Part shown: one piece after another, positions 34,501-49,500 of the stretch
How positions within the stretch are numbered: the stretch's first letter is position 1
How the letters are laid out: each line of letters begins with the position of its first letter
Source of the DNA: Diadema setosum
Lineage: Eukaryota > Echinodermata > Echinoidea > Diadematoida > Diadematidae
NCBI RefSeq assembly: GCF_964275005.1
Contig: NC_092698.1
Location: 33,870,162-33,934,161 of the forward strand
Reading direction: 5' to 3'
DNA: 64,000 bases
The notes under the pieces: generated by a model
Databases searched by the model: none
Seen by the model: the letters and a program-made list of their open reading frames with translations, nothing else
Told to the model about the DNA's origin: nothing
Translations under genes and position numbers: made by a program

Positions 34501-37500
34501 ATCTACACATTCTGTGCAGGGCGCAAAAAAAGAATGAGAATATTTATGATTACTAGGCTTCAAAATGTGTATCAATAATTCTTCTCATATCTGTCTAATG
34601 GCAGTGAATTTCATCATTAATTTTGCTAGTTGGGTTCTGTTTGTTTGTTCTGTTTTTTCTTTCATCATGTTAGCAACTTTATTTATGTTGCAGTTCATAT
34701 TTAATCTGTAAGAAGTCATGCCAGCAGTGCATTTGAGCACATGTTCACATGACACTCTTAGTACCCACAACAGATGCCTTGCTTCTTACATGTAAACATA
34801 TATGAAATGAGTGCAGTGAAATACTGTTCTGATAAGCTCTGGAGGTAGAGACAAACACGAATCCCCATCCACTTTACATAAAATTCAGAAATTATTAGTG
34901 ATACCTATGTGTCCAACCCAATTATGAGTCAGAGTTGTTCAAAGTCCAGTATCAGACTGGACGCATCTCTGGCATTGGGAGTCATGTCTGTAGTGCAGTT
35001 GTGATGCAGTCCTCCAGTGTGGTTGTTCTTGTGGTTACTGTGTTGTGCCTGCAATCTGGGAGCATAGGTAGGGCTGAACAGTTAAATCCTTTGGGTGGGA
35101 GGATTTTAGTGGAAGAGAACAGAAAGAGGAGAGGGAAAAAAAGCAATGAAGAACAAAAAAAAAATGAGCTATTTATACATGAATGACACATCTTTCCTGG
35201 CCTGGATGAAATATCTGGGCTAGGATTCATCCCAAAACTCCATGACAGTTGTTTCGAAGGTACACACTGACATATACTCTCCACAAAAAGCAAACAAAGA
35301 AAAAGAGAGAAAAAAGATCAACAAAGAAATCCCCTCTTATATTTTGTCAAGGTGTCATGATTAGGGAAGGAATAAATCATACAAAAGGTAATTGAGTCAT
35401 TCATACCACTGAAAAGAGTTGTACAAGAATGAAAAACCCCTTAATATGTATGCAAGCTCAGTACCATTATCATAATTTGTTTGTATCTTTTCATGGGGTG
35501 ATGGATAGAGTTATGTTACAGAAGCTAATGACTTGTCGAGGAAAGTAAGATCTAATAACCTCTCTCTTTAAGTAGGTCATAGTTTGACCTCATTGCTATG
35601 GTCATTAAAAGTCTGTTTACAATAGTGTGTTTTGCATCACTACTTGCATTATTGGCACACTTCCCTGTTAACCTTCAAAGAAGCTATTAAAACAAACAGC
35701 TTCTGTATGATGTTTCCATTAACATCAGCTTCTGTGTGATGTTTCCATTACCAGCGTTCGCCTACTGACGTAGCATTGTTGAGCTTGCCCTAACTAGCAA
35801 TAAGTCAGTAGCGACTGACGTAGCAATGCATCCTGCTGTTAATCATTCCAGTAAATCTTTGGAAAATGAATGTACAGTGACAGTGAAATACAACAGTATG
35901 CACATCGTGAAGGTTTGAATATAGTGGTGTGTCACAATTAAAGCATTCAACAAATAGTACTACACCAGTTAACTGCCATTTTTGCAGATAGTGAGATCTG
36001 GCATTGCATACATTCAGATATTACTTGCAATGTGATGTACATTGTGCATAAATTTGGCAGGGCTCTGTTATTAAAAGTATCTTTTAAATTTCCTTTCCAG
36101 TAAATCTCATTCAGGTCCTGGTTTAGAAGAAGAGGTCTGACACAATAATTTTAGAGCTTCTGTATGATGTTTTCATTTGGCAGAGCCCCACTGGCCAGGG
36201 AACCCAGAAACATGGGTCTGACTTGCAAAGTTTGCAATGGTGCATATTTGATTGACTAAATGTAGTGAGAATACCAAAGTTTCAAACATAACAAAGTTTG
36301 AAAAGTGTTTGAAATTACGTTTTCACAATCAAGATATCTATGACCAAGATTCTCGTGCCAATCAAACCATTATCTTGATGGTCTCTCACCACTGCCAGCT
36401 ATTGGAAACATAAGTAAGGGTAATTTCATTCTCTCACATTTTGACACTTTTTGTTGATTGTAGCATTTAGTTTTAAACCATAGCATTTTGGATAGCTCCA
36501 GTTTTTCATGATGTGAGACACGCTTGTAACATGTAGAATCATGCAATTCTGATTTTTCGCAGTAAAAATATTTCCCAAGTAATGCTTTTAAGGGGAGCTG
36601 GAGGCAACAGTTAGCCTATTTTGAGAACTGCAAGGAGTGGGATACTAGCAAAAGATATGACTGTGCTATCTTTCCATACAAGTAACGCTATCAGATTTCA
36701 TGTCAGATTCTTGCCTATTGTTAGTGTGTGATAATAGATGAAGAGGTGGTTGAGAGTCATCAAAAGCTTGCAGTCTGATAGTGACATGAATTCACTGGGG
36801 CAAGAATGAATGCATTCGTTGTCATCACAAAGTCCATGTGGTATACACACAGAAAATTATTGTAACATGTATTGTGCACATATCCTATAATTTAAGGAAT
36901 GTGGATAAACAGGGAAAAATGTCATTCTCTATATCCTATGCAGTAATTGTTGTGGGTTCAAATTCTCAACATTGTGTTACAAATGTCCTACGCATTGTAT
37001 TGAGTAGAAATATGGATTTATGTTTGCTTGTGTGTAAGGCATTTACAGCATACATGTACATGCTGTAATGTTGGTCATAGGAAAGTTTTGGATTGGTAGG
37101 AGGTGCTTTCGAGATTTAGTTTCTATTGCTCTTGTGCGTGTGTGACTGACTACTAAGCAAAACCTGGGGTGAATGGATTGTGATTCACTCTGACGCATAT
37201 CAGTTATTATCTCTGTCCTTGGGATTTTTTTTCCCCCCAAGTGTACACTCTCGGATATGGTTTAAATAGTCATTATCATTCTCGGTTCAAAATTTTGAAT
37301 CCCTCAGATAGCATTTTAACAATAACAAAAGGATTTATCCATTTTGCTGTGGATTACACTAGATTGTGCCAAAGATTATATTTAGTTTTGCCACATGGAT
37401 TATTTTTAGTAGTGACTGTACACATCACAGGCAGGTGGCCCAGCAGTCAAAATTACTGAACTAACAATGGTAAAACTCGTATTAGTATCAACCGCTGTGC

Positions 37501-40500
37501 TTATTTTGACATGCACAAACACACTCTACAGGTGGTTGCATGTGTCAACTAGTTAAACAGCATTGAATGTGAAGTGAGTAGGCACAGCAAACAGTGGAAG
37601 TCTGCCTAACAGAATTAAAGATTGTGAGATGGCCAGCAGCACTCATAATATAGTGCTTTAAGTCACAGATCCACAAGGGATTATAAGGGATTTTTCAAAC
37701 TTTTTACCAAAATTATTGAATAGCCAAAGTTATTTGAAAGTCTGTCAACATGATTATATGATATTGAAATAAAAAGTTGTTTTGGACTGAGTTGCATTAA
37801 TGAACTGATAAACTGTGTGGATGTTATGGATGCAGAACAAGTCAACTAGTGTAATACAGTTTCATATACAACACAGCTGCCATAAGAATATCTCATGAGT
37901 GGTTTTACAAATAGAAAGAATGTACATTGTAGATATCCTTTGTTCCCCCCCCCCCCCACACACACACACACCCACACCCTGTCACTTACTGATGTAAAGA
38001 AAAGAAAAGAAAAAAAAAAGTCAGAGGGTGCTTTCTTAATGCAGCAAACCAAAATGTCACTGATACAATCTATTCCGATGCAGGAATCATGTTCCCAGCT
38101 GCTTTAATGGAAATGTATGGATGCAAGGAGATGAAGGCTTTGATAGATTAAAGGATATAGAATACAAGATAGCTTATCATGGGTGTACAGCGTATTTGCA
38201 TGTGTTTGATTGGGAGGAAGTGCATTCATAGTGTGCATTAAAACAAAACCGTGCACTGTGTTCATTAGCAGTGCAAGGGCACTGGAGTGACTGTAAATCC
38301 GTGGATGTACAAAGAAAACAGCATACATACATAATTATGCAGACCTGTGTTATTTCTGTTGATAACTTGAGTTAAAAAGATGTTTATGAGTTTATATTTG
38401 TCGAATGGAATATTCACAGTTCCTGACCTTTATTGTGACTAAGACTTCTTTTGGGTTTTTTTTTTGTGATCTACTTTCATATTATGTCCTCTTGTGAATT
38501 CACAACAATTCTGTTATGATATGATGTACAACTGTATACTGTACGAGCTGAAATTTTCGCGGTGGTTTTATTTTCGCGAATTTCGCGAATCGCCTTTGAA
38601 TCGCGAAAATAACAACACGCGAAAATAACAACTCGCAAATAAGTAAGTTCAGTTAGACCCTCGCAACCGCGAAATTAACAACACGCGAAAATGTCCTCGA
38701 AGGACCAATTCGCGAAAATATCTGTACGCGAAAATTTCAGCTCGTACAGTATCCTGTATGTAGCTGTCAGTGGTTATGTGATACAGGACATGTAATCTAA
38801 CTATGTACCCTTTTTTTGTTTGTTTGTTTGTTTGTCCTGCATTCTTGGTTCTTTGTGATATTTGACATCGTAGGTTTCATTCATTTAGGCCCTTTGATAT
38901 TCAGTGAAGTGCTCTATCTATCTTATAAGAAATACCTTGATACTGTATTCAATAAAGGCAGGGACACTACCGTTTAAGCTCAGAGAAAAAATGGATGAAA
39001 GATGAAATATCAATAAACCATCACTCAGGAATACTCGTAGAATCTCATAATTACATGCAACAATTTCTTGTGCAATACTAGTACTCTATGCATTATATAT
39101 GAAAACACACACACACACACTGCATTTTTTGATGATTTGACTTCTTTGATGAGAGCGTATGCATAAGGACATAAATTTTACAATGTCCCCTTTGCAGCTC
39201 AGAATGTATTATTTTTCCAAATACATTTAAAGTTTTGAAATTTTGCTACATAATTGCTATTGTTTCAGGTAATTGCACAAAATATTCTCTTGTCAAAAAC
39301 GATTAAATGCTAGCTGTTTCAAGAACAGTGCTGCATTGAGGAAATGATTGAATGTAGCTAGAATGAAGCTTAGTAGCACTCCTTACTATCTGTTTGTTTG
39401 TTTGTTTGCTTTTTTTGTCTTTTATTTTTTGTTTGTTTAATTGAGAATTAAAGACTATGCTGTTTCTGCCATGTTTATGCTCACAGACCCTGGACCTACT
39501 ATGGGACGACTACCAGAGGAAGCTTGTAGACCAGATCATGAACCCGCTGATGTCTTACCAGGCCAAGTTCCCGGAGGTCAAAGTAAGTGTCAGGAAGGAC
39601 AATGAAGGCGGAAGAGCTGGAAAATTGCATAACATTGTCATAGGTATTCACTGTTGCCAGTGAAAAGTGCAGCAGTCAGTCAAGAACCACAAACTATGCT
39701 GTAGATTTGTAGATTTGTTCAGCTCAGACTAATCAGGAGCATTGTGTGTGCATGCATTTAGTGGTTTCGGGCAGGTCTTTTTCCTTTGTTGTTATAGAAA
39801 AATATTTTTTCTCACTATCTATGGCTTGTGTGTACATGCTTACTTGTCTGTTGTTGTTTGGGGGGGGGGGGACAGAGTACAATAAGAAAACATGAGTTTA
39901 TTTTGATTGGAGACATGTAGTTGTAAGTTCGTGTATTTGTTACTTCCAGTGCGTAGCTCATGGATATAAAGTGATGATATCGATGTGATATAAAAGGCAA
40001 AATGACATTAAAATAGTGATGAACACGTCGCTTCCTGTGACTGAAGAGCAAGAGGGAGGAGTGAGTAGGGTCTGTGGGAGAATGGAGGCGCCTGGAACCA
40101 TTCCAAGCAGGTGCCGAGCCCCTGGCCAAACCCAGCATGAGAGCCAACGTAGGTGGGTGTGAGGGTTCTCTGGCTACGGGCTGCCTTCATGGAGGGTGAC
40201 TGATAGTTTGTATGTTGGGAGTTAAGAACGTACTACTCAACTCACAATCACACGGCAAGGAAATGTAAGGAAGTATGTGTCCTCGTAACCAAACTATCTG
40301 ATATTTTAAGGGGTTTAAGAAGATTTTAAAAAGAAATATTACCCCGATCTGCAAAACATGATGGGGAATTGTTAAGAGAAGAGGGGTCATGTATTTCAGT
40401 GAGTGACGACACAGATGTTGAAGCCATGTAGCAACAGTTGATTCATGGCAATCGTGAACATTTTGCAGATGATGTTGGCAGATTTTTATTTCATGTACAC

Positions 40501-43500
40501 TCTAAAAGTGTTGCATGTACACATAAGCAGTTTGTTAAATATCAGATGATACGTTTGTCACGTTGAACATAATAGTGGTAAAACGCTTTTCATCAGAATG
40601 TTAACTTATTGAAAGTTCGTCATTGTTATATGAAGTGTTTGTAATTACTAATATAGAAAGCAAGTTGCCCAGCAATGTCTTTTTCTTTGGGGGTGGGTGA
40701 TGGGGGAGGGGTGAAGGATGGGGAGTGGGGTGGGGGAGGAGGGAATGGAGAAGGGAAAAGATGAGTCAGGAGACCTTTAGTGGGCCACAGCAGGGCACCC
40801 TGTGGAAAACTGGCTGTCAAGAGTCTTTGCAGTGTGATGTATGGAAGGGGTACATTATCATTCAGCCAACTTCCCTTTATCCCAGCGCTTCTAGGCAGTA
40901 TGCTCATAAGGCTGATATTGGCTTGTGCAACATTGGGTAAAGTCTTTTATATAGGATTCAAATGTTTGCCCTCATTAAAGGAATGGTGTAGTTTTGGTCG
41001 AGATTGGGATTCTGATTTTTAGTTTCTGCAAGATAATTACAAACTGCTTATTTGATATATTAAAGAGCATACAATTCTAGGAGGATTGAAAAGTTTGATG
41101 AAAATAGGTTTTGAAATGGCTGAGATATTATAAAAAACAAAGTGGTCCAAATAAAAGTTGGGTCCCACCTTTTATTTGGATTACTTTGTTTTGCTTCTGG
41201 GGATCTCATCCAATTCAAAACCAATTTTCATAAAAAATAGCTTTTAATTTTTCGTGGAATTGTATGCTCTTTAGTATTTTAAGTAAGCGGTTTCAAATTA
41301 TCTTGCAAAAAGTTAAAATCTGAACCCCCATCTCAACCAAAACTATACTATCCCTTTAAGACATGCGATCATTCAAGATTATATATTTATGTGCATTTAC
41401 AAAGGTTGAGTGCCCCTTATGTGAGAAATTTGCTTGACTGTCTTTGTGTTTTTTTTTGGTAGAAATTCATATCAAGTTCATGGTATCAGTGTGGGATCAG
41501 CTGCAAAACATCTACAAAATTTCAGCAAGACTGCACAGTTTAATTGTAGTGTAGTCCTGTGGACTCTGCTTTCTTAATTGCTTTGATTGGGCAGTCTCAG
41601 GGAGTGTAAATGAGTATTGTACATTTTTACTTGTGATTAAAGACTTGATTTTTATGATAATATTTGCAGTCTGTTGTTGTAATGTTTTCTGTAAAACTTT
41701 ATCCTTCCTGTATAAAAGTAGTCCAATATCAATTAGACTGCAAGTGATGTAACAGATGTTTGATAATTTAAGTTATTTATTTTTCCAGAAAGAGAAGAAA
41801 GGGATTCAACATGTCATTCAAAATGCAAAATGCAAATGCAAGGGCAAGCAGTCTATATAAGCAAGGCCGCTGTTAAGGCGAGTGTCTCGTACATGTATTT
41901 GCATGTATGTGCTTAATTGCTTTTGATAACAGAGGGGTCCCTTAAATTTGTCAGTATATCGTGACAGTGCTGAACTTGGATCACTGCCATCATTTTGATG
42001 AATGCAAAATTCTGACTTTTAAGTACATGTATGTGTTTATGAACCAGAAGATTTCAAACAGTAATTAATTTTGTGGAGGGATTCTGCCAGTCTGGTTAGA
42101 TTGGGATCATTTTTTTCTATTACTCTGCAATTCAAAAGTGCATGTAGTTTAATTTGAGTTTGTGCTCAATCTTTTTACCAACCATTTCCTGCTGTGACAC
42201 AATTTTCTCCTTTTTAGAAACGAATGGAAAAGCGCGGAAGAAAGTTAATAGACTATGACAGCGCAAGGCACAACCTGGAAGCTTCAAAGAAGAAGGATGA
42301 TCAGAAATATACGAAGGTAAAAGGCAGAAGGAATGAATTGTTTTGCAACCTTCAATGATCAAAGAATCACCTTTCAATACATAATGCCACAGTATTATAA
42401 TTCACCATCCATTTAGGTAACAAGGACAGTATTTAGCCTCTCTTTTACTATGTGTATATGCAATATATTTCTTTGCTCTTTCAGGTGTGACTGAGATACG
42501 TAGTAGAGGTTTTTATTACAGTGGTTTGATTACTTTCTTAAGATGATAATAAAAACTTTGTAGAATGGAATACATGACGTTTATAGTTTCTTCGGAGTAT
42601 TATTCATACTCTATATAGCATGTGCACTTCACTCATATTCACAGCAGCCAGACATAGAAGGTATAGGAAATGACGCCTGTATTTCTATTTCTGTGTTATG
42701 ACAGTACTTAAAAATCCAGTTTATGTCCCCTAAGAGCTTAATGGTTTCCAAGAAAAGAATGACCATTATCACCTAGGTTGTTAGAGCTGGTGATATGGCT
42801 TGTTTATATGACAAGCTGCTGAATAGTTCGTCAAGACTTGCAGTATGTTTTCTTTTAGACGAGCACTTATTTCCTATACCCTGTTTAGGTATTCTATGTG
42901 GAAGTGAAATTCATTGTGAGCTTGAGTGCTGTATTTCATTCCAGAGTGTTTTCATTTGACGAAGGAAAATGACATGTATTCTGTGATGTCATATTCAGAG
43001 CATTTTTTTTTTTTTCATGTGGATTGTACTTCAGCTGTGTTCTGTGATATGATTTGTAAAAGTTTTGTAATAACATAATTTTCTTTAACTGTAGCATTGA
43101 GTGAAAAAAAAGAGCGAATACATGTATCTCCCTTGTAAGAATACTTACAGAATGCATAAAAAGTTAGATCAGTCATAATAGGATAATATTTGGTCCCTGT
43201 GGTGCTTACAATGTATCAAGCACTGAGACAGGTCACCATATCACCTTCCCCCTCCCCTTTGTGATTAAATGTCATTTATTGGGCAGTAACTCTCTGGAGT
43301 GATGCCAATCCTCATCTGGTAGATATTCTCACGTGTCAAGATATGTGTTAGGAGAACCTGTCCATCCTGTCACTTTTGGCAGCCACTTAAAAGCGGTTTC
43401 CGGATTTCTGTCATTGAAAAATTTTTATCACAAATACGGCAATAGTTGGCAAAAATTCAATAAATGAAAGCTTTTTCTGTGTGCTATTGTCAATGCAGAG

Positions 43501-46500
43501 AATATTGATGTATTACAAGTTTACTACCTAGTTAATTTTCTGCAGATGTTTTCTCCCATATTTCCTGGATTTTGCTCAGGCATTATGAAGGAAAGGGGAA
43601 TAAACTTCAAGCTATAAACTAGAAGAATAAAGAATATTTAGGACCATGCATAAATGTATATTTAGCCATTAGGAAGGAGAAAATGGCAAGCTTCCATTTT
43701 TGAACCTTTACTTCTGCGTGGAAAATATTTCCTTTCAGTTGAGAGTTGAATACAGTATTCATCACAGGATGTTTTGATACCTGAAGTACAAATAACAAAG
43801 AATTCTTAGGCAAGAAGTTGACTTCGCCTGATTGCTCCTTCCTATGAAAACTAAAAAAAAAAAAGAAAGAAAAAACTATTAAGAAAAAGACCACAAAAAA
43901 AGACACAATAAATAACAACATCAACAAAAATTCTGAGGACTTGCATGAAAGGCACAATCATACAATCATTAAAAATGGGAATTGGACTCGTGAGTTCATT
44001 GGAATTGAAAACAAAGTATCATCATGTACAGTATGTATGCTCTTGGGCTACATTTAGTAAAGAGGCTCATGGAATAGATTGGTGCTCCCATGGAGCCTGA
44101 AATGCACACATCCTTTTGTCGCCTCACTCGTTGCCAAGGTAACCATAATTGTAACTTGCTGATGCAGCTGTCATGTGAACACGGGCCCAGAGCGTGACTG
44201 GGCTTCTGCACATGCACAGGGAAAGTTTTTAGAAAATACACATGATAGATTGCAAGCTTGTTGTCAAGTAATACACAAAAGGAGAAATAATGTGTTGTGT
44301 ATACATAATTCCTTGTCTCTTAATACAGCAGGACATGAATAATCATTTGGAGAAAACATATCATTTTTTTTTTTTTTTTTTTGCGATATCTTTTTGTGGA
44401 AAGTGAAAAACTATTTATTCTCTTAGGAGCAATAACAGAATGATGTTCTCTGTTGACAATACCATGGACATAATGATATACTGTAAAACACGAGATTTTC
44501 GCTGCATGAAATTTTCGTGAATTGGAGCCGATGGCCTTTTTCGCAGCATAAAATTTTGCGAGTTGTCTCTAATATTCAATGCGTATAGCGTAGACAAGAA
44601 CTTTCATGTGCATTTTAATTTTGCGGATCTTGGCTCTCGCGAAATTTGCGAAATTAAAATGCACGCGAACATTCCTCATTGTACAGTAACCTGATATTAC
44701 CAACTTCTTACCTTTTAATGTATGTAAAGTTAATGAAATTACTCTGTCTTTGAAATGAACTAAAATGATAGCAGTGACTTTTACCCATGTTATACTTTGT
44801 CAAGAGAAGAAAAAAAAAAGAGGGAGTAGGCATCCAAATTTGTAAAAATGACTCATTTCTACAAAGTAGAATTCTAAATGATAATCAGCACTGTATATGA
44901 TCCCTGCTTTTGTAAATCACTTGACAACAATCATGACAAATGATACAGAAGGTGGTGACAGGTGGTTAATGTAGATTAGAAGCACAAAGAAAACAGATCT
45001 CCCATCATTTTTTCTCCTGTGAAAAAAAAAAATCTTTATTACAATACGCAATAATGCTTATTGTGAATTATTAATGATATTTCACAATGAAGTTTGCAGA
45101 TGTGTAGTACATCGGGCAAGCATACACTTGCATTTCAGCTTGATTCAATTTTGTGTGCTTGTTCTAAGAGGACATTTTTGTTTTATTTCTTGCAAGCCTA
45201 TCAAGCGATAACATCCACTCAAATTTCAGCACTAGGAAGCAATGAGATTTAAAAATGTGACAAGGCACATCCCCCTATACTCTGGGGAGTAGCATTCAGT
45301 TAAACAGCATTAACACTCAATAACAGGATGTGTTTAAGTATTTATGAGAATCAACGGAATCAGAATTGCTTTTTGTAGTGCTGTTCTCTGATATGGTATG
45401 CAGGAGGCTCTTGACTCTCTCAACAAGTGTTTACGAGAAGCCCTTTTTGAGTGTGTTGTGAAATGAAGACTTTTATTTTGGTGTCATTTTCACTTCCATT
45501 ACCCCGCCAGGCCCAGGAAGCGTACAATGAGGCGAGGAAGATGTATGAGGAGCTAAACTCTGACCTTCACGAAGAACTACCCACGTTATATGACAGGTAA
45601 AGTCAACCACGCATGCCTTACTCTTACAAGGAAAACAGTTTTTTTTTGTTCTTTCCCCCAGGATGATTAGGCAAAAATATTGTGTAAAAACCGAACAACT
45701 GAAAATATCAGAACAAAATCATTTCACAGAATGCAGCTCCTAGGTATGTAAGGGAACATGAATATATGCATCATGATTCTAGCCTTTGCAAACCAGAAAT
45801 GTTTATTCAGTGAACTTTGGCCAGAACTGATTCCAACATTTGAAATTGTAGAGTTTTGACTAGACTAGGTACTCATTTAGGACAGGGAATGCAGTCCATG
45901 TGACGTACCAAAAGGGCAGCATAACTAAGTCAGGAGGAAAGATTACTTCTACTGACATCTGTAAACCTTTTGAATCACACGGTGCGTGACCTACGATTGT
46001 TTCTGTTTGTGTTTTCTTTTCCTGCCGCCTGCGTGGACAGTCGCATTCCTTTCTACGCCAACACCTTCCAGCTGCTGTCTGCTGCCGAGTCTACGTTCTA
46101 CGAGGAGGTGGGCAAGGCCAAGTCCTCGGTGAGCTCCATCATGGGTGTCCTCTACCAGGATGCCACTGAAGGGAAATACGACATTAGGAAGAGGTGAGGA
46201 ACTCTCTTGTAACTCTTGCTCTTCACTGAGGTTCTGTAAGATTACACTTTTTCTGGGTCAAATAGCATGATGTAGGCCCACAAATGACAACACTCTATGC
46301 TACTATCAAAATGAATGAATAGAGTCATATAAATAATCATGATAGCAATCTATAGTCAGAACCTAGTATGTACATATATTCTTCTTCACTGCAAGATCTT
46401 CTATATGCATAACAATAATGCACAGCTAATTAAAAAAAAAAAAAAAGAATGTATCTTTGAGTCTTGATTTAAAGACTGCTTAAAGTTAGAGATTTCGTGA

Positions 46501-49500
46501 TTTCTAATGGTAAGATATTCCACACACTGTGTGAGCTGCACAGGAAAATGCTCGGTCTCATAGTGTTATTTTTGTTTTACATGTTGAGACTTGTATCCAT
46601 AGTAATGTCTGTGCAATATTTTTTTGTTCATGCCTAACTAGAAAATTTGTAGGGGCAGTGTTTCAATATTATCTCACATCTCCTACCAGAAAAATTATCT
46701 TCATTTTGAGGGGAAAAGCAGTGAAAATATAAAGATCAGAAGAGAAACAGAATTGAATGCTTAGTGTCTTGAATAATAGGATGTTTTGTAATATACATAA
46801 ACATTTTGAGATACATCATGCGGCCACATAATTTGTAGTTAAAGAGTACCTCCAAGCCTTAAAAAAAAGAAAGATTTTTTTATCAGTTTTTGCTAAAAAA
46901 AACACATGCCATTCAAATATATATAGTGCGGCTTTGATTTCTCTGAAGAGAAAACAAGGGGAAAACGGTGTTTACAGAGTTGATTGCGTGTATGAATTCC
47001 ATGCACAACTTCGTCTATCTGTGTGTATTCATGATACCTGTATGTTCAATGGTTATTGCTTCTAAACTAACAGGTCCATTGTATTGAAAATAGTTAGCAT
47101 TAGCCGCCCACACGAATGTACAGTTTATTGTATGTCCAGACGAACTATTGTCACGTATGCGAGCGGGAATAGCAACCTGATTCTTGGAGAGGCCATACAA
47201 TGTAGCTGTATGGCTCTACATTGCATCAATTGCATTAAATGATATATCATTACAGAGTGTCCAACTAGCAAAAGATTGCACAAATGTTATCTTTTTGTTG
47301 AGTCAGTAGGAATTTGTAGGAAATATGTTTATTAGTGATATATCTGTCCTGAAGCACATACAAAGTCCTTGCCAAGCAGTTCTTTTTTTAAAATGGTTCC
47401 ACACTATTACTGGTGCTTTAAAGGTGTGATACAGTATTGGTAGAGGTGAGAATTGGGCTCTTAACTTTTTGTGAGATATCAAGAAATCGTTTGTAAAATA
47501 GTACAGAGCGTACCTTTGTAAGAGGAATTCAAATTTTATTTGATGAAAATAGGATTCGGAATGGCTGAGACATCAAAAAATTAAGTAAAACAAAGTGATC
47601 GTAATAAAAGCTGGGTCCCACATTTTATTAGAATTGCTCTATTTTGGGTATCTCAGCCATTTCAAAACCAATTTTCATCTAATAAACATTGAATTCTTTT
47701 ATGAATTAGATGCTCTTTCATATTTCATAAGAGGTTTCTCATAATCTCACTCCAAAATGTTAGAAACCTGAGGTTAGGTCTCAACCAAAACTATACGATC
47801 CCTGTAAGCTTGACCTTGCTCACATGTTACAGAATCTGATGGTTGATGTATGTCAATCCTCATGACCCTTTTTTTCCCATATTTTGTGTAGGTTTCTTCT
47901 TCTTCTTCTTGTGGTTAAGTCTGCCTCCTTCCAATAAAGCTGAAGATTCTTGCAAACTTGTTTCTCAAGTTACAGAGTGTTTCTCACTTGTCGAAGTCAT
48001 TTGATTCCTATCTGTGTGACTTCTTGCACCCTATACGTGCATATAAACATTCCTTCATATATCTTGCTTCTTATACGTTTGTTATGTAGAGAGAAAGGGA
48101 GACTAGACAAAGAGAGTCGAGAGATTTGCTCCATGCTCAAAGAATGAGGGTTTCCTGTGGGTTTTTTTTTTAACAGCTAAATTTGATGTAGTCCAAGTAA
48201 GAAATGGGGTGTGAGGGGTGGATTTAGGAAGTGGTTTTGATCCCGTTCCGATGCTGTCTGTGTCTCGCTGTTCACAGTATCAATGAGACAGAGTTAGTCA
48301 CCATGATGGATGAGCCTCATAGGTAATTACTCTGCAGACACTTTCTGAACAAGCAAGGAGACTGCAGGGAATTGTTCTTGATTTTTGATGTTTTCATGCA
48401 GTTTTGGTTCCAGCACTGAATGATTGACAGGTGCTTTTGCATCTTGAGGCATTAACTGTATGTTACATTTGTTGCAAAATATTTGAAGTGAGGAAAAACA
48501 AGTAGAAAAGGGGAAAGATTTGTATTGATAATGTGTGCCATATTATATCATGTCATCCTAATCATTTTCATATTGCATTACTCTAGCACTATCATTGTGT
48601 TTGCGTATGTGTATAGTGTGTTTGTGTGTACTTTTAGGTCCACCACTATAAGAAAATAAGTACAGCATGGATTATGAGCTGCATGCATTGATCCAACCAG
48701 TGTCACTCTTCCAAGGTGTCTCTGTATGCAAATTGCAGTTTGCATCATTTTTGGGGATGGCTGTGTGCAGAAGTGACCCCTCCCCCTCCCCACTTGTGGA
48801 GCAGTACAGGTTTTCAAGGAATGTTCCAGAATATTGACTGTTTGGAGTTAGACAGTTGTTATTGTTAACAAGTTAACCGGATGTAATCTCTTTGTCTTTC
48901 CTTCACTCCCTTTTTCTGCGGTAGAGACAGGATGTGGACACAACTTGACAGCCTGACATTGAAACATTAGACATCCACCTCCCCCCCCCCCCCTTTGTCA
49001 TTGAGAATCTGTGATCCCTGAAGAATGCAATATTTCCTTGGTTTACCCTGCAAATGAACTTGAAGTTGCTGCTGGTTATGTCGTTTTATCTATTGTAATA
49101 CAGTAGTTCATACACATGTATCTCATGTTGACATGCAAACAAAACAAAACAAAACAAAAACAAAAACAACTAAAAACAGTCCAAGTACCAATAATCCATA
49201 GATCTCAAGACATATTAACAGAGCCAGATCCTACAATAGTGGGTTATATACTAAAAGGTGACATGCCAAACAGCTTAATAATTTCACCGTGTAAGATATG
49301 CCGTATTGAGCTTTGTAGGGACACATTTTTGTTTGATTTTAAGTGTGTCTGGAATGGGCATGAGTACAGACATACGAAGGAGCACCCATAGAAAAGTAGT
49401 GAGCCTTGATTCATTATCACACTTTTCCCTCATCATTGTCTGTGTAGTTGTCAAGTCTGATCAGTGTGTTGAAAGTTGTCTGAGCCTTCCTTTCACAGGG

